A DNA stretch of 64,000 nucleotides from positions 200,254 to 264,253 of the forward strand of contig CAZVMN010000004.1 of the NCBI GenBank assembly GCA_964629015.1, written 5' to 3'. This DNA is from Oceanococcus sp964629015. GTDB lineage: Bacteria; Pseudomonadota; Gammaproteobacteria; Nevskiales; Oceanococcaceae. The position numbers were made by a program, and so were the translations under genes. Shown here piece after piece: positions 36,030 to 45,348 of this stretch. Below the pieces are notes generated by a model. That model saw only the letters and a program-made list of their open reading frames with translations. It was not told where the DNA came from and made no database searches. The stretch's first letter is position 1, and every line of letters begins with the position of its first letter.

Positions 36030-38423
36030 GTGAAAATACTCAAAACCCCATCATGGATGATGCCTTTATCGGCGAGTGCTGGCGCGCTCGTTTTATTCAG
36101 CGCATCTGCAGTGGCACAAAACGTCGACGATGCGACGCCTGACCCGCTGGATGTGGCCGCTGTGCAATTCGACGAGATTGTCGTCACCGCGTCTGGCTTC
36201 GAGCAGAAGATCGTCGACGCCCCGGCCAGCATCTCGGTCATCACCCGCGAGGATTTAATCAAACGACCGTACATCACGCTGATTGATGCGGTGCGTGATC
36301 TGGAAGGCGTCGATGTGGGTGAAACCTCGGACAAAACCGGTCAGAAAACCATCAGCATTCGCGGCATGGGCTCGGATTACTCGCTGATCCTGATTGATGG
36401 GAAACGTCAGAACAATCACGGCGACATTTATCCCAACAACTTCGGTGGCAATCAGTTCAATCACATTCCACCCTTGGATATGGTCGAGCGCATTGAAGTC
36501 ATTCGCGGCCCGGCCTCAACCCTCTACGGTGCTGATGCCCTGGGTGGTGTGATCAACATCATCACGCGCAAAGTGTCTGATCGCTGGACCGGCTCCGTCA
36601 CAGCCTCCTACAACTTCCAGGAAAATGACGATTTCGGCACAGACTCCACGCTGGATTTCGCCGCCACTGGCCCATTGATCGAGAATAAGCTCGGCCTGGG
36701 TGTGCGCGGCTCCTTGTACAACCGCGACGCCTCCGCGCCCGAGTACGAGGCCATCCAAGATCCCGCCGGTGACATGCATGAGCGCTCGCTGGGCTTCGGT
36801 CGAGGCGGCAAAACTGTTGATAACACCAATCAGTCGCTCGGCCTGACGCTCAATTGGCTGATCTCGGAGAATCAAAATCTGAGCTTCGATATCGACCGAT
36901 CCGAGCAGGAATACGACAACGCCCCGTATACCAACAATCTGGGCACCACGACCTACCCATTGGGTACAGTCGATAGTATCGACACGATCTGGCAGGTCCG
37001 CGGCGGCAGCGTGTCGCCCCGAGTGGGCTACGCGGACGAGCAAACCTATACCCGCGACCAGTGGTCACTCAGCCATCAAGGCGATTGGGACTTTGGCCGC
37101 AGCTTCCTGTCACTGGCCTACATCGAAACCAACAACGATGGGCGCACCTTGCCGTTTTCGGTTGAGGAGCGCGAGCTGCTCATCGCAATGTATGACGCCG
37201 AGGGTTCGTACTCTGGCTTGAGCGAAGATGAACGTCGCGCTTTGGCCGAGGCCGAGTTCCTGCCCCGTCCCAAACGCGCCATGCAGAGCAATCAGTACAC
37301 CTTGGACGGCAAGCTCGACATGCCGTTCGACGGCTTTGCTGGACGCCACCATGTCATTACCGGCTTCCAGGTCATTGATGGCGAACTCGAAGACGGCGTG
37401 TTCGGTATGGAAAGCGGCGGTTACGGCAATGGCACGGTGCAGGAACATCGCATGTGGTCGGTCTTTGCCGAGGACAACTGGAGCCCGCTGGACAAGCTGA
37501 CCCTGACTCTGGGTCTGCGTCACGACGATCACAACCTGTTTGGCGGCCATCTCAGCCCACGCGCTTACGCGGTCTACGACCTGAACTCCAGTTTTGTCGT
37601 CAAGGGTGGCGTCAGCACCGGCTACAAAACCCCGAAAACCACTGATCTGTACGACGGCATCACCGGATTCGGCGGCCAGGGCACATTGCCCTGGGCGGGC
37701 AATCCGGATCTTGAACCGGAAACCAGCGTGAACAGCGAAATCGCGGTGTACTGGACATCTGCCGACGGTCAGCACAACGCCAACGTCACTGTGTTCCAGA
37801 ATGACTTTGAAGACAAAATCGAACGCGCGGAAACCAGCCAACCCTGCCGCGAAACCAACGGCGTACGTCCTTGCGTGAATCTGGGTGAATACGAAGCCAC
37901 GCTGGATATTGGCAGCGTGAACCAGTACATCAACGTCGACAAAGCCGAAATCACTGGCGTGGAACTCGCCGGCAAAGTTCATCTGGCAACACCACTGTCG
38001 CTACGCGCCAACTACACCTACACCGACAGCGAACGCAAAAGCGGTGACGATGCCGGGCTGCCGCTGACGCAAGCCGCCAAGCATATGTACAACGCCACCC
38101 TGGATTGGACGGTGAGCGGGCAACTCAGCCTGCAATTGATCGGGGAAGTTCGCTCCAAGCGCTACCGCGGCAGCCAGGATGCGAACGGCAACCCGCTCTA
38201 CTACAAGAGCTACGACGTTTTGCATCTCGCCGGTCAGTACCGTTTCAACCCGCATCTGTTCATGGCAGCGCGCATCAACAATCTGCTGGACGAGGACTTC
38301 ACCTCCTTCCGGACCACGTTCGAGGACAACGGCGACGGCAGCTACAACCTGGAGTATCTGGACGACTACAACAACAAGGACAAGGCACGAAATCTGTGGA
38401 TCAGCCTGAACTACAGCTTCTAG
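36030..38423 (+). CDS. TonB-dependent siderophore receptor (CirA/FepA-like)
   Basis: Outer-membrane gated transporter, about 797 residues, for a ferric siderophore. The start is the GTG at 36030, with GGAGG eight bases upstream. The signal peptide covers about 1-28. A TonB box/plug start EIVVTASGFEQKIVDAPASI (about 49-68) leads into the plug with IRGPASTLYGADALGGVINI. The 22-strand barrel ends in the aromatic residue of LNYSF. The Fur box and the reductase-type genes downstream support an iron role; the ligand is unknown but the CirA/FepA resemblance hints at catecholates. Confidence 0.92.
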   Translation: MKILKTPSWMMPLSASAGALVLFSASAVAQNVDDATPDPLDVAAVQFDEIVVTASGFEQKIVDAPASISVITREDLIKRPYITLIDAVRDLEGVDVGETSDKTGQKTISIRGMGSDYSLILIDGKRQNNHGDIYPNNFGGNQFNHIPPLDMVERIEVIRGPASTLYGADALGGVINIITRKVSDRWTGSVTASYNFQENDDFGTDSTLDFAATGPLIENKLGLGVRGSLYNRDASAPEYEAIQDPAGDMHERSLGFGRGGKTVDNTNQSLGLTLNWLISENQNLSFDIDRSEQEYDNAPYTNNLGTTTYPLGTVDSIDTIWQVRGGSVSPRVGYADEQTYTRDQWSLSHQGDWDFGRSFLSLAYIETNNDGRTLPFSVEERELLIAMYDAEGSYSGLSEDERRALAEAEFLPRPKRAMQSNQYTLDGKLDMPFDGFAGRHHVITGFQVIDGELEDGVFGMESGGYGNGTVQEHRMWSVFAEDNWSPLDKLTLTLGLRHDDHNLFGGHLSPRAYAVYDLNSSFVVKGGVSTGYKTPKTTDLYDGITGFGGQGTLPWAGNPDLEPETSVNSEIAVYWTSADGQHNANVTVFQNDFEDKIERAETSQPCRETNGVRPCVNLGEYEATLDIGSVNQYINVDKAEITGVELAGKVHLATPLSLRANYTYTDSERKSGDDAGLPLTQAAKHMYNATLDWTVSGQLSLQLIGEVRSKRYRGSQDANGNPLYYKSYDVLHLAGQYRFNPHLFMAARINNLLDEDFTSFRTTFEDNGDGSYNLEYLDDYNNKDKARNLWISLNYSF

Positions 38424-38460
38424 CCTGCGGCGGCCAGCACATTGATCGGGTCGTGACCGC

Positions 38461-39084
38461 ATGAGCACAGCGCCTTCCGTCTCTTCACGCGGCCACTGGA
38501 TGCAGCTGATGCGTCAATGGCATTGGATCAGTTCGGCGATTTGTCTGGTCGGCATGATCCTGTTCAGTGTGACCGGCATCACTTTGAACCACGCTTCCCA
38601 GATTCCGGCCAAACCGGTGGTGACGGCGCTCAGCGCCACCCTGCCGGAGCGTGAACTTGAGGTGCTACGCAGCTCAGCGGACAGCGGCGGCGAACTGCCG
38701 CTGCGCGTCCGCGACTGGCTGCAGCGCGAATGGTCGCTGGGTTTGGGCGCCTACGAGGCGGAATGGCTGGACGATGAGGTTTATCTCAGCCTGCCTCGCC
38801 CGGGCGGCGATGCTTGGCTGAGCATTGTGCTGGACGATGGTTTGGTGGAATACGAAAGCACCGATCGCGGTTGGATTTCATATTTCAACGATCTGCACAA
38901 AGGCCGCAATGCCGGCCCCGTGTGGGGCTGGTTCATCGACATCTTTGCCGTGGCCTGCCTGATTTTTTCCATCACCGGCCTGGTCCTGCTCAAGCTTCAT
39001 GCCGCTCAACGTGGGATCACCTGGCCCTTGGTGGGTTTGGGATTCGTCCTGCCCGCCCTGATCGCCATCCTATTTATTCATTGA
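38461..39084 (+). CDS. PepSY-associated transmembrane protein
   Basis: 207-residue inner-membrane protein of the PepSY_TM-like type often linked to TonB receptors and reductive iron release from siderophores. An N-terminal helix (about 22-42, ISSAICLVGMILFSVTGITL) is followed by a periplasmic PepSY-like region (about 60-150, with WISYFNDLHKGRNAGPVWGW). Two C-terminal helices follow (about 158-178 and 188-206). The conserved His and Trp in DLHKGR...GWFID are typical. Follows the receptor by 37 bases and is part of the cluster. Confidence 0.85.
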   Translation: MSTAPSVSSRGHWMQLMRQWHWISSAICLVGMILFSVTGITLNHASQIPAKPVVTALSATLPERELEVLRSSADSGGELPLRVRDWLQREWSLGLGAYEAEWLDDEVYLSLPRPGGDAWLSIVLDDGLVEYESTDRGWISYFNDLHKGRNAGPVWGWFIDIFAVACLIFSITGLVLLKLHAAQRGITWPLVGLGFVLPALIAILFIH

Positions 39085-39101
39085 TTAACCCGAGGTTCAT
39101 C

Positions 39102-39635
39102 ATGCGCAAAGCGCTAGTGACTGTTTTGCTCGGTGCACTGTCCTGGTCTCTGCCGGCCAGCGCCGCTCAACTCGATATCAGTATTGAAGTGCCCCGTCTG
39201 GACGTTGCCGAATATCACCGCCCTTACGTCGCGGCCTGGATCGAGAACGACAAACGAGAAGTCGCCGCCAACCTTCTGGTCTGGTATCAGCAGGATCGGC
39301 CCAACCAGTCTCCCAATGCAGAAAAAGGCACCAAATGGCTGCCCGATCTGCGCCAATGGTGGAGACGTGCGGGGCGTGCACTGGATATGCCGCTGGACGG
39401 CGTCAGTGCAGCCACCCGCCCCGTTGGTGTGCACAAGCTCCGCTTCACCCCCGGCGACGGCATCGTGCCGGCTCTGGGCAACGGCCAATACAAATTGCGT
39501 GTTGAAGCCGCCCGCGAAGAAGGCGGCCGGGAGCTGCTCAACATCCCGTTCAGCTGGCCGCCAAGCGCCCGCAGCACACAAAACGTCCAGGGTAAAAGTG
39601 AACTCGGCAGCATCTCGCTGACGATCACACCCTGA
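39102..39635 (+). CDS. DUF2271 periplasmic protein
   Basis: 177 residues with a signal peptide (about 1-22, ending ASA). The mature part matches the DUF2271 family: LDISIEVPRLDVAEYHRPYVA in two parts, AAWIENDKREVAANLLVWYQ, LRQWWRRAGRA, and a Gly/Asp-rich C-terminal half. Members are nearly always encoded beside PepSY and DUF4198 genes in iron-uptake clusters; the molecular role is unknown. The ATG at 39102 follows CGAGG. Start and family are well supported, function is not. Confidence 0.85.
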   Translation: MRKALVTVLLGALSWSLPASAAQLDISIEVPRLDVAEYHRPYVAAWIENDKREVAANLLVWYQQDRPNQSPNAEKGTKWLPDLRQWWRRAGRALDMPLDGVSAATRPVGVHKLRFTPGDGIVPALGNGQYKLRVEAAREEGGRELLNIPFSWPPSARSTQNVQGKSELGSISLTITP

Positions 39636-39665
39636 GCCTGAACATTCCTCACACAGGAGATCCAC

Positions 39666-40490
39666 ATGACACTGTTTCGTATCGCTGCCGTCAGTGCAGC
39701 GCTGCTGGCCCCAACGAGCGGCGCCTTGGCGCACGACACCTGGCTGATGCCGTCCAAAACCGTTCTAGCCACCGGCCAATGGGTGACCATTGACGGCGGC
39801 GCATCCACTCTGCCGTTTCTCAAAGATCACGCGCCACTGCGCATCAACGCCGACAATCTGAGCATCACCGCACCGGACGGCTCCAACGTGGAAGCCCAGA
39901 ACATTTCCGTCGGCAAGCTGCGCAGCACGTTCGATTTTCCACTTGAGCTGGAAGGCACCTACAAAGTCACAGTCAGCTTTGAAAGCATCATGGCGCTGTG
40001 GCAGGACGGTGAGCAACGCCATCGCTGGCCCGCCCGCGGCGAAACATTCAGCCGTGACGGCTTTGCCGAGAACGTGCCGAAAAATGCCAAAAATCTGCGC
40101 GTCAGCGAAATGCTACGGCGCACCGAAACCTATGTAACCGCTGGTCAACCCAGCGATACGGCGCTCAAACCCAGCGGACGAGGTCTGGAATTGGCACCGG
40201 TCACCGCGTTCAATGATTTGTACAGCGATGAAGCGGCCACGTTTCAATTGTTGCTTGATGGCAAACCCGCGGCGAGCCAGGAGATCAAAATCATTGCCGA
40301 TGGTGTGCGTTACCGAGACGCCGTCGACGAGATTCTGCTGACCACCGATCAGGACGGTCGCTTTACGGTCGAATGGCCCGGACCAGGCCTGTATTGGATG
40401 AACACCTCGACGCAGGACAGCAAGGCACGCAAGCCCGCGACCCAGCGCAGCATCAGCTACACCGGTATTTTCGAAGTCCTGTCGCCCTAA
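39666..40490 (+). CDS. DUF4198 periplasmic protein
   Basis: 274 residues with a signal peptide ending ALA (about 1-22) followed by HDTWLMPSKTVLATGQWV, the DUF4198 N-terminus. These are beta-sandwich proteins resembling metal-binding periplasmic components. A second domain begins near FNDLYSDEAATFQLLLDGKP (about 179-198). An AGGAG site precedes the ATG. The His directly after the cleavage site is a possible metal ligand, by analogy with other mature N-terminal histidines. Part of the Fur-linked cluster. Confidence 0.85.
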   Translation: MTLFRIAAVSAALLAPTSGALAHDTWLMPSKTVLATGQWVTIDGGASTLPFLKDHAPLRINADNLSITAPDGSNVEAQNISVGKLRSTFDFPLELEGTYKVTVSFESIMALWQDGEQRHRWPARGETFSRDGFAENVPKNAKNLRVSEMLRRTETYVTAGQPSDTALKPSGRGLELAPVTAFNDLYSDEAATFQLLLDGKPAASQEIKIIADGVRYRDAVDEILLTTDQDGRFTVEWPGPGLYWMNTSTQDSKARKPATQRSISYTGIFEVLSP

Positions 40491-40505
40491 CAGACGGCTT
40501 CAGCG

Positions 40506-41951
40506 ATGCCACCAATTGCGTCAATGCGAGCACTCTACGCGCTGCTAATCGCTTTACTGCTGGCTGCAAGCAGCCTGTCTTGGCAGCTGCAAACGGCGGT
40601 GTTCGTGTGGAATCCGCTCAGCGCGCAGCGCGGGTTGCTCGCCGCTTTTGTCCTGGCCGGTTACACGCTGCTGTGCGGTGGGTTGTATCTGGCCCGCCGC
40701 CAGCGCTTTGCCGACGGCAGCTCAACCGATCAGATCAGCGTGTTCTTCGCCAGCCAGAGCGGCACCGCAGAACGCATCGCACGCAGCACTGCGCAAGCAC
40801 TTGAAAGCGCTGGGCAGCGCGCGGCTTGTTACCCACTGGAGCAGTTCGAAGCCGCGACCATGCGGCCGAGACAACCACTGTTGTTTGTGGTCAGCACAAG
40901 CGGAGAAGGCGACCCACCCGATCACGCCTTCGCCTTCGCCCGCAAACAGATGCACGGCCAGCTGGATCTCAGCGATTTGAACTACGCCGTGTTGGCATTG
41001 GGAGACCAGCGATACGCGCGATTCTGTGCTTTTGGCCGCGCGCTGGACCAGTGGCTCGCGCAGAACAAGGCACAAGCATTATTCCCCCGCATCGAGGCAG
41101 ACAACGCGGACGCTGCCAGCCTGCATCAATGGCAGCAGCAGTTGGCTTCGTGCTTTGGTGACCTCGCCGGCGACTGGACCTCTCCACAACTCGGTTCATG
41201 GCGGCTTGAGCAAAGGCGCCATTTGAACCCGGGCAGCCCAGGCGCGCCGATTTTTCAGATCCGCTTACACCCACATGAACCCAAGCAAATGGACTGGCGG
41301 GCTGGCGATATCGCCGAGGTCGAAATCCCCGCCCAAGGGGGTGAGCCGGCGACCCAGCGCGAGTATTCCATCGCCTCAATCCCGGAAGATGGCGGGCTGG
41401 AGCTGGTCATTCGCCAGGTGGCACGGCCTGATGGAACGCTCGGCCGCGGGTCCGAGTTTCTGACTCGTGAACTGAGTCAAGGGCAAACCCTGAAACTGCG
41501 CGTCCGCGAGAACCGAAGTTTCCATCCCCCGCCGGACGCATCGCCGATGATTTTGATTGGCAACGGCACAGGTCTGGCTGGGCTGCGTGCGCATCTTCAC
41601 GCCCGCCAACTCAAAGGCAGCCAACGCAACTGGCTGCTGTTCGGCGAACGTAGCCGCAAGCACGATCGCCTGTTCGGGGGCGAGCTGGATCAAGCCCTGG
41701 CCAGCGGCGATCTGAATCGCCTGGATCTGGCCTTTTCTCGCGAAGGGGAAAGCATCCGCTATGTGCAGGATGCATTGCTCGCTGCGCACGACACCCTGCG
41801 GGAGTGGATCGATGACGGCGCTTACATCTACGTGTGCGGCAGCAGTCATGGTATGGCACCCGGTGTCGCCGCAGCGCTCACGGACGTTGTGGGTCAAACC
41901 ACCCTGGATCAGTTGCGTGACAACGGCCGCTATCGCAGCGATGTTTACTGA
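40506..41951 (+). CDS. Membrane-anchored diflavin reductase (CysJ-like)
   Basis: 481-residue flavoprotein with two N-terminal helices (about 8-28 and 45-64). An FMN flavodoxin domain (FFASQSGTAERIARSTAQA, about 78-96; STSGEGDPPD) is followed by an FAD/NADPH module: REYSIAS for FAD, IGNGTGLAGLRAHL and YVCGSSHGMAPGVAAAL for NADPH. The C-terminus GRYRSDVY resembles CysJ. In this cluster it probably supplies electrons through the PepSY protein for ferric-siderophore reduction. A role with the sulfite reductase at 31.7 kb is possible but less likely. Start at 40506 is 15 bases after the DUF4198 stop. Confidence 0.88.
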   Translation: MPPIASMRALYALLIALLLAASSLSWQLQTAVFVWNPLSAQRGLLAAFVLAGYTLLCGGLYLARRQRFADGSSTDQISVFFASQSGTAERIARSTAQALESAGQRAACYPLEQFEAATMRPRQPLLFVVSTSGEGDPPDHAFAFARKQMHGQLDLSDLNYAVLALGDQRYARFCAFGRALDQWLAQNKAQALFPRIEADNADAASLHQWQQQLASCFGDLAGDWTSPQLGSWRLEQRRHLNPGSPGAPIFQIRLHPHEPKQMDWRAGDIAEVEIPAQGGEPATQREYSIASIPEDGGLELVIRQVARPDGTLGRGSEFLTRELSQGQTLKLRVRENRSFHPPPDASPMILIGNGTGLAGLRAHLHARQLKGSQRNWLLFGERSRKHDRLFGGELDQALASGDLNRLDLAFSREGESIRYVQDALLAAHDTLREWIDDGAYIYVCGSSHGMAPGVAAALTDVVGQTTLDQLRDNGRYRSDVY

Positions 41952-41975
41952 CCAGGCCCGTTATACAATGCCGGC

Positions 41976-42218
41976 ATGACGATCACCCTGTTGCCATATG
42001 GCCCATTGGTGCAAGTGCTTGGCGATGCGCCTCTACCCTTCACTACCGTCAGCGCCACTGCCGGTGAATTGCTAGACGAACTGCACAGCGCCTACCCGGA
42101 CCTGGAACCCTGGAACCAACGCATCGCGCTGGCCTGCGGCGATGCGCTACTTGGCGCCCGCAGCGCCATTGAAGACGGCAGCGAAATCGCCTTGATTCCG
42201 CCGGTCAGCGGGGGCTGA
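41976..42218 (+). CDS. moaD: Molybdopterin synthase sulfur carrier subunit
   Basis: 80-residue ubiquitin-fold protein that carries the thiocarboxylate used to make molybdopterin dithiolene. It ends in the obligatory Gly-Gly (PPVSGG). Length and pattern (LPYGPLVQVLG, LLDELHSAYP, EIALIPPVSGG) fit the family. It begins 24 bases after the diflavin reductase; TACAAT seven bases before the ATG resembles a -10 box and would imply a very short leader. moaE follows after one base. Confidence 0.93.
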   Translation: MTITLLPYGPLVQVLGDAPLPFTTVSATAGELLDELHSAYPDLEPWNQRIALACGDALLGARSAIEDGSEIALIPPVSGG

Positions 42219-42219
42219 T

Positions 42220-42660
42220 ATGCATCTGACGCGGCAAGCGATTGATCTGCAAGAACTGCTAGCCAGCAGTTCACACGATTGCGGCGCCAGCCTGCTGTTC
42301 ACCGGCACCGTCCGAAAACACAATGAGGGTCGCCCGGTCAACGGCATGCGCTACACCGCGCACGAAGCGCTGGCCGAAAAAGCGCTGGCCACCATCTGCA
42401 AAGAGGCGGAAAGCGAACACGCGATTGAGCGTTGCCACATCGTGCATCGGCTCGGTGATCTGGCACTGGGCGACATCAGCGTTGCCATCATCGTGCATTC
42501 GGCCCACCGCGCAGCCGCCTACGAAGCCTCACGCTTCGCCATCGAAGCGCTCAAAAAACGCGTGCCGATCTTCAAGCAGGAGTTCTACGTTGATGGCGAC
42601 ACGCGTTACCTCGATGGAGAAACGCTCAATGAAGCGCTGGACCAATCAGGCCGAGGGTGA
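42220..42660 (+). CDS. moaE: Molybdopterin synthase catalytic subunit
   Basis: Inserts sulfur from MoaD into cyclic pyranopterin monophosphate. 146 residues with FTGTVRKHNEGRPV (about 28-41), the histidine segment HRLGDLALGD and the active-site lysines of LKKRVPIFKQEFYVDG (about 110-125). Its 3' end overlaps the convergent gene at 42646 by 15 bases. The MoaD-MoaE pair forms the heterotetrameric synthase. Confidence 0.96.
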   Translation: MHLTRQAIDLQELLASSSHDCGASLLFTGTVRKHNEGRPVNGMRYTAHEALAEKALATICKEAESEHAIERCHIVHRLGDLALGDISVAIIVHSAHRAAAYEASRFAIEALKKRVPIFKQEFYVDGDTRYLDGETLNEALDQSGRG

Positions 42661-43608
42661 CGACGACTTCGGCGTCCAGTTCATCGCCCGGGTTTTCAGT
42701 TCACCGAATTTGTCGGACACCGATTCCAGCTTCTGCTCCCACTCCGGATTCGGTTGCTGATCACGCGTGACCGTGAAATACACCTGCATCAGTGCGGTCA
42801 TGCCAAACGGCTCAATCACCGCCTGTTTGACACCCCAGGCAAACACCAGGGTGATGATGAACGTCAGCGGACCGGCACTGCCCGGCAACAATGCCACCAG
42901 ACCCGCAACCGGCGCCAGAATCACCAGAAACACCAGAAACGTCAGGCCCCAAATCACGATCGAAAGAATCGCCGCGTTGCGCAGGAAGGTAGTGTAGTTC
43001 TGGGCATACAAAACCAACGCGGTGCGCGCCGATGCCCAAGGATTGTCCGATTGCGTGCGAATGTTGTGCGCCAGGATCACCTCATCCAGATAGGTCAAAG
43101 ACAACTCAATGATCTTGTTGAGAAATTTGACCAGCCCTTCAAGCCCGGGAATGGGCAGAATCGCCGCGAGGGTGAAGAACACGCGGTTGAAGGACTTGAT
43201 CACACCCTTGATCAATTGATCAACGCCAAACAGCACGGATGATTCGGTGAAGCGCTCACGCACCACCGCTTGGGCATGTTCGATCTGCCCTTTGCCATCG
43301 GGCACTTCGCCACCTTCCATGACCTCAACCAGCACGGCAATGTGGCCGGCCTTGACCATGTACAGCAGGTATTCACGCAAAAAGTACATCACCGTGCTGG
43401 CCACACCGAAGCCGAACAAGCCGCCGTACATGCCTCCGGTGGGCGCATCACCAAATATGCCACCCGCCCCATAACCAACACCGGCACCGACGCCCGTGGT
43501 CAGCACGAACGCGAGGGTAATGCCGAAGTAAATCAAGAATCGAAAAATCAGGAACGGTGCGGTCTTCGCGAGCAGACTGATCACGGTTCCGATCTGAAAA
43601 TCTTTCAT
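42646..43608 (-). CDS. Multi-pass membrane protein of unknown function
   Basis: 320 residues with about five to six hydrophobic segments: 17-37, a Gly-rich stretch GVGAGVGYGAGGIFG (38-52), 60-80, 145-160, 208-232 and 236-258. A cytosolic-looking middle (FLNKIIELSLTYLDEVILAHNI) and a polar C-terminus follow. The order of a helix pair, an amphipathic LEGLVKFLNK segment and late helices faintly recalls the choline-transporter-like family, but I cannot assign it. It converges on moaE and stands before the sulfatase operon without obvious coupling. Confidence 0.75.
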   Translation of the reverse strand: MKDFQIGTVISLLAKTAPFLIFRFLIYFGITLAFVLTTGVGAGVGYGAGGIFGDAPTGGMYGGLFGFGVASTVMYFLREYLLYMVKAGHIAVLVEVMEGGEVPDGKGQIEHAQAVVRERFTESSVLFGVDQLIKGVIKSFNRVFFTLAAILPIPGLEGLVKFLNKIIELSLTYLDEVILAHNIRTQSDNPWASARTALVLYAQNYTTFLRNAAILSIVIWGLTFLVFLVILAPVAGLVALLPGSAGPLTFIITLVFAWGVKQAVIEPFGMTALMQVYFTVTRDQQPNPEWEQKLESVSDKFGELKTRAMNWTPKSSSPSA

Positions 43609-43694
43609 GGCGTATCTCTATGCTGTGCCTGAGGTGACAACAGCATATAAGCCCGCGTACACGTCGACTGTGACGATCTTCTCAGTCGTCTCAC

Positions 43695-45347
43695 TCAGTT
43701 GAGCCAATAAACGTACTCGTCATCCTCGCTTTCCGGGTCCAGCAAGGTCTTATCAACCAGGACCGGCAATTCCACCAAACTCGGCCAGGATGGCTCGACC
43801 ATGCCGTCATTGTGTTGCGCCAACAAGGCTTGCAAGGCGGCAACACGCTCGGGATGTTGCTGTGACAGCTCGTGCTGCTCGGTTGGATCGGTCTCCAGGT
43901 GGAACAGCCAGACCTTGTCGGGCCTTTGCGCAACCTGCAATTTCCACCCATTCGCGATGACCATCTGATAGCTGCCGGAGCGCCAGAACAAGGCCTCGTG
44001 AGGGGCATTGTTTCGCTCACCACGCAGATAGGGGATCAAGTTAACGCCATCAATCTTTGATGATGTCGGCAGCGCGGCACCCGCTGCAGCGGCGGCTGTC
44101 GGCAGAATATCCATGCTGGTCACCGGATGCGGATAGTCGATGCCCGCTGGTAAACCGGCCGGCCATTGCGCCACATAAGGCACGTGCACCCCACCCTCAA
44201 ACAGCGTCAGCTTCCAACCGCGATAGGGCTGGTTCACATCCGGCAATCCCAAATAGTTGGGCGCGCCGTTGTCGCTGGTCACGATCAGCAAGGTGTTGTC
44301 CGCCAGACCCTGGGCTTGCAGCGCCTCGCTTATGCGCCCGACGCTGCGATCCACCGCGCGTAACATTGCACCATAGACGCGGCGGCGATGATCCGGGATG
44401 TGCGCCAGGGCGTCGTAATCCTCTCGCGTCGCTTGCAACGGTGTGTGCGGCGCCCAGTGCGCGAGGTAGAGGAAAAATGGTCGGTTGCGGTTGGCTTCGA
44501 TCACCTTGACCGCTTCATCGGTGTAGTAGTCGGTCAGATATCCACCCGGTTCAAACCACTCGCCACCGTTGTAACTGGTGGCGTAGCGCATATTGGCCCA
44601 CAGGAACCGATCAATCGGGTCAAAGTCCTGTTTGGAATTGACCACGTCCGCGTGATCCTGCGGCAGATACAAACCGTTCTCGAGATACAGGCTTTCATCG
44701 AAACCCTGATTCAGCGGTCGCAGTTCCGATGTGCCGCCCAAATGCCATTTTCCGATGTGCACATTGTGATAGCCACGCTCACGTAAAACCTCGGCGATGG
44801 TGACTTCCGACGGCGGCAAACCCAGTTCGTCGAAATCCGCCACCTCACCGCTGCGATCAGGGTGCGCAATCACCGGCAAGCGACGTGGCGTTTGCCCGTA
44901 AATCAATGGCGCAACCCGCGCCATATTGCCTGGCAGCGGCGTGAACTCGAAACCAAACCGGGTGGGATAACGGCCGGTCAGCAGCGCGGCCCGCGACGGC
45001 GCACATATCGCATTGGCCGAATAACCCTGGGTGAAACGCACCCCGTGTTCGGCAATCGCATCAATGTTTGGTGTCGGCACTTCCGGCATGCCACCGCCAT
45101 AGGTACTGACATCATTGAAACCCAGATCATCAAACAGAATCAGCACCACATTGGGTGGGCGCTGTTGCGGCGCTTGCATCGCCTGCTCAGGACCGTGATC
45201 CCAAACCACGGCGCGATGCGCTGCGACGGGATGGCGCAAATCAGTGATCCAACCGCTGATGTGGAGCAGGATGTATGTCCGACTGAAGTACAGACTGCCG
45301 AGCACCACAGCCAAAACCGCGGCACTGATCAGCACAACACGTTTCAT
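43695..45347 (-). CDS. Type I sulfatase (formylglycine-dependent)
   Basis: Alkaline-phosphatase-fold sulfatase, 550 residues, that hydrolyses sulfate esters. N-terminal helix or uncleaved signal (about 2-22). The metal-binding start is VVLILFDDLGFNDVSTYGG. The sulfatase signature C115-A-P-S-R-AALLTGR contains the cysteine converted to formylglycine. GKWHLGG and a downstream SDNGAPN supply further active-site residues. The ATG at 45347 lies one base after the stop of the formylglycine-generating enzyme, so the two are coupled. The substrate cannot be read from sequence. Confidence 0.92.
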   Translation of the reverse strand: MKRVVLISAAVLAVVLGSLYFSRTYILLHISGWITDLRHPVAAHRAVVWDHGPEQAMQAPQQRPPNVVLILFDDLGFNDVSTYGGGMPEVPTPNIDAIAEHGVRFTQGYSANAICAPSRAALLTGRYPTRFGFEFTPLPGNMARVAPLIYGQTPRRLPVIAHPDRSGEVADFDELGLPPSEVTIAEVLRERGYHNVHIGKWHLGGTSELRPLNQGFDESLYLENGLYLPQDHADVVNSKQDFDPIDRFLWANMRYATSYNGGEWFEPGGYLTDYYTDEAVKVIEANRNRPFFLYLAHWAPHTPLQATREDYDALAHIPDHRRRVYGAMLRAVDRSVGRISEALQAQGLADNTLLIVTSDNGAPNYLGLPDVNQPYRGWKLTLFEGGVHVPYVAQWPAGLPAGIDYPHPVTSMDILPTAAAAAGAALPTSSKIDGVNLIPYLRGERNNAPHEALFWRSGSYQMVIANGWKLQVAQRPDKVWLFHLETDPTEQHELSQQHPERVAALQALLAQHNDGMVEPSWPSLVELPVLVDKTLLDPESEDDEYVYWLN

Positions 45348-45348
45348 A

